From: Anaerofilum faecale | Lineage (GTDB): Bacteria; Bacillota; Clostridia; Oscillospirales; Ruminococcaceae | Direction of reading: 5' to 3' | Assembly: GCA_019114265.1 (NCBI GenBank) | Contig: DXFV01000014.1 | Coordinates: forward strand, 1 to 26,738 | Length of the DNA: 26,738 nt | Shown: piece after piece, positions 24,202-26,738 of the stretch | Layout of the letters: each line of letters starts with the position of its first letter | Numbering within the stretch: position 1 is the stretch's first letter | Translations under genes and position numbers: made by a program | The notes under the pieces: model-generated | The model's input: the letters and a program-made list of their open reading frames with translations, nothing else | Database searches by the model: none | Told to the model about the DNA's origin: nothing

Positions 24202-24216
24202 TATACAAAAAGTATA
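24202..24216. promoter_or_regulatory. Small inverted repeat in the desulfurase leader
   Basis: TATAC, five A's, then GTATA, 16 bases before the desulfurase start codon. On the minus strand it includes TATACT, which could serve as a -10 box, although no good -35 box is present. It may be a small operator; nothing in the sequence says for which regulator. Confidence 0.3.
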
Positions 24217-24265
24217 GTATCATCACGATATCACAGCCCGCATCGCTGCGGCCGTTCATTTTCTT

Positions 24266-24271
24266 ATTATA
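24266..24271 (-). promoter_or_regulatory. Possible -10 box of the desulfurase-thiI operon
   Basis: TATAAT on the minus strand, with a weak TTCCCT 17 bases upstream inside the end of the cca gene. It is the best candidate promoter between cca and the desulfurase gene, leaving a leader of about 75 bases. Confidence 0.5.
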
Positions 24272-24286
24272 CCGCAAAGGCTGCGG

Positions 24287-25453
24287 TTAGGGAAGTGGCT
24301 TTGCAAGCAGCGCGGCGGCGCGGGCAGCGAGGGCGGGCGAAGTGTTGGGCGTTTGGCCGTCGATCACCTCGTCCAGCAGTTTGTGCAGCAGCTGCCCGAT
24401 CTGCGCCCCCTTCGCCCCCATCCGGGCCAGCGTGCGGCCGTCGATGGACAGCTGGGACGCCGTGCAGCAGGGATTTTCCCCGGCCAGAGCTGCAAAACCG
24501 GCCCGGTCGATCTCCTCCCCCGCCGCCCTGCGGCAGTCCAGCAGGCGGGCGGCGTTCTCCCATCCCAGCCGCCCGGCCAGGCGCAGCAGGTCGGCGCGGG
24601 TATGCAGGGGCGCCTGCCAGTGCGACGCGACCTGTTCCAGCGTCCGGGCCTGTGCCCGGGACAGCCGCAGACCGGCCGCCGCCCGTTCGCCCAGCACCGC
24701 ACGCAGAAAGCACAGCCGCGTCAGCGCATCGGGCGGGAGCGAATCCAGCGCATCGCACAGGCGGCGGTCCCACCGCCCCGGCACGAGCAGGGCGAGGATG
24801 TCGGGATACCCGGCGCAGACCGCGCCCGCCTTCCCGCCGCCCAGCAGGGCGAGCAGCTCGGCGGTGACGCGCTCGGCCGACACATGCGCCAGCATCCCTT
24901 TTTGACGGTGCAGCGCGGCGGCGGTGGCGGGATGGACCGAGAAGCCCAGCACCGCCGCGAACCGCAGCGCGCGCAGGATGCGCAGGCCGTCCTCGGCAAA
25001 GCGGCGGTCGGGGTCGCCCACACAGCGCAGCAGGCCGGCCGCGAGGTCCTCCCTGCCGCCAAAGCAGTCGGTCACCCGCCCGGTGCGGTCCATCGCCATC
25101 GCATTGACGGTGAAGTCGCGGCGGGCGAGGTCCTTTTCCAGCTGAGCGACGAATTCCACCCGGTCGGGATGGCGGCCGTCGGCATAGCCCGTCTCGGCGC
25201 GCAGGGTGGTGATCTCATACGGCACCCCCTGCCGCACCAGCGTGACAGTCCCGTGGGCAAGGCCCGGCGCGGCGACCGGTTCGCCGCGGAAGGCCGCGAT
25301 GGTCTGCTCCGGCAGCGCGTCGGTGCACAGGTCCCAGTCGTGGGGCGTCTGCCCGCGCAGAAGGTCCCGCACACAGCCGCCCACCGCCCAGCCGCGGTGC
25401 CCGGCCTGCTCCAGGCGCAGCAGGATCTCCCGCACCTCCTGCGGCAGCTGCAT
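24287..25453 (-). CDS. cca: CCA tRNA nucleotidyltransferase
   Basis: Adds or repairs the 3' CCA of tRNAs. The 388-residue class II enzyme shows GWAVGGCVRDLLRG and the metal-binding DWDLCTDA, LARRDFTVNAMAM, and DGLRILRALRFA, in the right order, followed by a helical tRNA-binding part and LSIDGRTLARMGAKGAQIGQLL near the C terminus. The ATG at 25453 is used because it follows a GAAGGGGGG ribosome site and matches the family start; the open frame extends 20 codons further without support. It reads in the same direction as the desulfurase operon but seems to be a separate unit. Confidence 0.94.
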   Translation of the reverse strand: MQLPQEVREILLRLEQAGHRGWAVGGCVRDLLRGQTPHDWDLCTDALPEQTIAAFRGEPVAAPGLAHGTVTLVRQGVPYEITTLRAETGYADGRHPDRVEFVAQLEKDLARRDFTVNAMAMDRTGRVTDCFGGREDLAAGLLRCVGDPDRRFAEDGLRILRALRFAAVLGFSVHPATAAALHRQKGMLAHVSAERVTAELLALLGGGKAGAVCAGYPDILALLVPGRWDRRLCDALDSLPPDALTRLCFLRAVLGERAAAGLRLSRAQARTLEQVASHWQAPLHTRADLLRLAGRLGWENAARLLDCRRAAGEEIDRAGFAALAGENPCCTASQLSIDGRTLARMGAKGAQIGQLLHKLLDEVIDGQTPNTSPALAARAAALLAKPLP

Positions 25454-25481
25454 CGCACATCCCCCCTTCCTCTCTATGGTG

Positions 25482-25487
25482 ATTATA
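25482..25487 (-). promoter_or_regulatory. Extended -10 promoter of cca
   Basis: TGGTATAAT on the minus strand, a full extended -10 element; no clear -35 box. The transcript would start near 25475, about 22 bases before the start codon. The terminator at 25495-25530 lies directly upstream and partly in the place of the -35 region. Confidence 0.6.
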
Positions 25488-25494
25488 CCACAAA

Positions 25495-25530
25495 AAAACC
25501 TCCTTTGCCGCAAACAGCAAAAGAGGTTTT
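25495..25530. terminator. Terminator-like hairpin upstream of cca
   Basis: Fourteen-base arms AAAACCTCCTTTGC (25495-25508) and GCAAAAGAGGTTTT (25517-25530) pairing with a single wobble. On the minus strand it is followed by a T7 run, and on the plus strand by TTTTGTG, so it can end transcription both ways. No gene that ends here is visible on either strand. Confidence 0.7.
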
Positions 25531-25546
25531 GTGCCGAGAGGAATCA

Positions 25547-25583
25547 GCACACCGGGAAGATGCCGCTGCACCTGCCGGTGTGC
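25547..25583. repeat. Nine-base inverted repeat
   Basis: GCACACCGG (25547-25555) and CCGGTGTGC (25575-25583) with a 19-base interval. It sits in a non-coding stretch of about 280 bases between cca and the XRE gene. Together with the hairpin at 25495-25530 it could be part of a small structured RNA on the minus strand; no family is recognised. Confidence 0.5.
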
Positions 25584-25649
25584 ACGGTTTGCAGGACCGA
25601 AAACCGGCCATGATTCTATCGCATGATACTTCCCGTTCCTCTCCATTTT

Positions 25650-25665
25650 AGCAAATATATTTACT
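25650..25665. promoter_or_regulatory. Candidate operator 1 for the XRE regulator
   Basis: AGCAAATATATTTACT, one mismatch from the perfect palindrome found 25 bases further on. The two sites are in an AT-rich island directly in front of a small XRE gene, the usual arrangement for self-repression. Confidence 0.65.
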
Positions 25666-25672
25666 AAAATCA

Positions 25673-25692
25673 ATAGTAAATATATTTACTAT
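25673..25692. promoter_or_regulatory. Candidate operator 2: perfect 20-base palindrome
   Basis: A perfect palindrome centred on AGTAAATATATTTACT (25675-25690), extended by AT on each side. It lies 41 bases before the XRE start codon and repeats the site at 25650. No clear -35/-10 pair stands apart from the palindromes, so the promoter probably overlaps them. Confidence 0.7.
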
Positions 25693-25732
25693 GCTACCCT
25701 CTTTTACATAGCATCGAGGGGGACAAAGCAGT

Positions 25733-25942
25733 ATGGAGACCTATCAAAAACGCATCCGCGACCTGCGCGAAGACGCCGACAAGACCCAGACGCAGATCGC
25801 CCAGATGCTGGGCACCTCGCAGACCATGTATGCCCGCTACGAGCGCGGCGCCAGCGAGCTGCCCATCCGGCATCTGATCCGGCTGGCAAAATTTTACGGC
25901 GTTTCCAGCGATTATATCCTGGGATTGTCGCAGCAGCGGTGA
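25733..25942 (+). CDS. Small XRE-family transcriptional regulator
   Basis: A 69-residue protein made up of little more than one helix-turn-helix domain: RIRDLREDADKTQTQIAQMLGTSQTMYARYERG, then LPIRHLIRLAKFYGVSSDYILGL, the standard Cro/CI-type HTH_3 domain. GAGGGGGAC (25716-25724) serves as ribosome site. It is a single-gene unit facing gapA, with two palindromes in front and a strong terminator behind. No partner toxin, metabolic gene or phage gene is next to it, so its targets beyond its own promoter are unknown. Stand-alone 65-75 residue XRE proteins of this kind are common in Clostridia. Confidence 0.9.
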   Translation: METYQKRIRDLREDADKTQTQIAQMLGTSQTMYARYERGASELPIRHLIRLAKFYGVSSDYILGLSQQR

Positions 25943-25955
25943 TGCGCCGGACAAG

Positions 25956-25989
25956 AAACAGCCCCCTGCCAAACGGCAGGGGGCTGTTT
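25956..25989. terminator. Bidirectional terminator between the XRE gene and gapA
   Basis: Fifteen-base perfect arms AAACAGCCCCCTGCC (25956-25970) and GGCAGGGGGCTGTTT (25975-25989) around AAAC, followed by TTTTGCTGTTT-type sequence on the plus side and TTTCTTG on the minus side. It serves both convergent genes. Confidence 0.93.
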
Positions 25990-26018
25990 TGCTGTTTACC
26001 TGTGTACCGGGTCGGCAA

Positions 26019-26738
26019 TCAGCACTTCTCGCTGAAGTACTTGATGGTGCGGACCATCTGGCTGGTGTAGCTGTTCTCGTTGTCGTACCAGGACACGACC
26101 TGCACCTGGTAGGTGTCGTCGTCGATCTTGGTGACCATGGTCTGGGTGGCGTCGAACAGGCTGCCGTAACGGATGCCGATGACGTCGGAAGAAACGATGG
26201 GATCGGTGTTGTAACCGAAGGTCTCGCTCTCCTGAGCCTTCATAGCGGCGTTGACAGCGTCAACGGTGACGTCCTTGCCCTTAACAACGGCAACCAGGAT
26301 GGTGGTAGAACCGGTAGGAACGGGAACACGCTGAGCAGAACCGATCAGCTTGCCGTTCAGCTCGGGGATAACCAGGCCGATAGCCTTGGCAGCGCCGGTG
26401 CTGTTGGGAACGATGTTGGCAGCGCCAGCACGGGCACGACGCAGGTCGCCCTTGCGGTGGGGGCCGTCCAGGATCATCTGGTCACCGGTGTAAGCATGCA
26501 CGGTGGTCATGATGCCGCTCTGGATGGGGAAAGCATCGTTCAGAGCCTTGGCCATGGGAGCCAGGCAGTTGGTGGTGCAGGAAGCAGCGGAGATGATCTG
26601 ATCCTCGCTGGTCAGGGTCTCGTGGTTTACGTTGTAAACGATGGTCTTCAGGTCGTTGCCAGCGGGAGCGGAGATAACCACCTTGCGGGCGCCAGCCTGG
26701 ATGTGAGCCATGGCCTTGTCCTTCTTGGTGAAGAAGCC
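26019..26738 (-). CDS. gapA: Glyceraldehyde-3-phosphate dehydrogenase, type I (5' end cut by window edge)
   Basis: The visible 239 residues are the C-terminal part of the glycolytic enzyme that oxidises glyceraldehyde 3-phosphate with NAD and phosphate. The catalytic cysteine motif SAASCTTNCLAPMAKAL, HAYTGDQMILDGPH, RRARAGAANIVPNSTGAAKAIG and SWYDNENSYTSQMVRTIKYF are all intact. The coding frame runs off the right edge with GFFTKKDKA before the first visible Met, which is internal, so roughly the first 100 residues (NAD-binding domain) are missing from view. Its codon choice is less GC-biased than in the neighbouring genes, as expected for a very highly expressed gene. Confidence 0.97.
   Translation of the reverse strand, partial: GFFTKKDKAMAHIQAGARKVVISAPAGNDLKTIVYNVNHETLTSEDQIISAASCTTNCLAPMAKALNDAFPIQSGIMTTVHAYTGDQMILDGPHRKGDLRRARAGAANIVPNSTGAAKAIGLVIPELNGKLIGSAQRVPVPTGSTTILVAVVKGKDVTVDAVNAAMKAQESETFGYNTDPIVSSDVIGIRYGSLFDATQTMVTKIDDDTYQVQVVSWYDNENSYTSQMVRTIKYFSEKC

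Overview
The window is a GC-rich chromosomal segment that most likely comes from an anaerobic, low-motility Gram-positive gut Clostridium relative (Oscillospiraceae/Ruminococcaceae, of the Faecalibacterium-Gemmiger-Subdoligranulum kind). This is inferred from the FabK-type fatty acid operon with a MarR/FabT-like regulator, a rhodanese-less ThiI paired with a dedicated cysteine desulfurase, LCP and Und-P glycosylation genes, and AT-rich intergenic promoters set in strongly GC-biased coding DNA. No taxonomic marker gene is present, so the genus is a guess. No CRISPR array, transposase, phage gene or tRNA/rRNA gene was seen.

Layout: (1) Positions 1-430 hold no convincing protein gene. They contain two consensus sigma-A promoters facing left, preceded by A-tracts, which look like the tandem promoters of a stable-RNA operon lying just outside the window, plus two GC-rich hairpins. 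(2) Positions 434-11452 (+) are one long lipid-synthesis operon: acpP-accB-accC-accD-accA-fabH-fabK-(second FMN oxidoreductase)-fabD-fabG-fabF-fabZ-marR. A consensus promoter with a 12-bp inverted repeat over its start site lies in front. Most junctions are 4-base ATGA overlaps. The genes together make malonyl-CoA, load it on ACP, and run the whole type II elongation cycle; the MarR protein probably regulates it. (3) Positions 11526-12120 hold a stand-alone YbjN-like gene with its own promoter and a strong terminator. (4) Positions 12126-18182 (-) are a six-gene operon: GT-C type polytopic membrane protein, WecE/RffA-type sugar aminotransferase, ATP-grasp ligase, DPM1/ArnC-like GT2, and two small 4-helix EamA/SMR proteins like ArnE/ArnF. 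It reads as a complete undecaprenyl-phosphate-sugar modification route built on a 4-amino-4,6-dideoxy sugar, perhaps acylated by the ATP-grasp enzyme. This is the most interesting system in the window. (5) Positions 18319-18551 carry five consecutive hairpins. (6) Positions 18572-25453 (-) carry an LCP (LytR-CpsA-Psr) gene with its own promoter, then a nifS-like/thiI/cinA/class I amidotransferase operon, then the tRNA CCA-adding enzyme. (7) Positions 25650-25989 hold a tiny XRE regulator gene behind two 16-bp palindromes and in front of a bidirectional terminator that it shares with a convergent gapA gene cut by the right edge.

The window therefore combines housekeeping (fatty acid synthesis, tRNA thiolation and maturation, glycolysis) with an accessory-looking cell-surface glycosylation operon next to an LCP gene, consistent with decoration of a wall glycopolymer.
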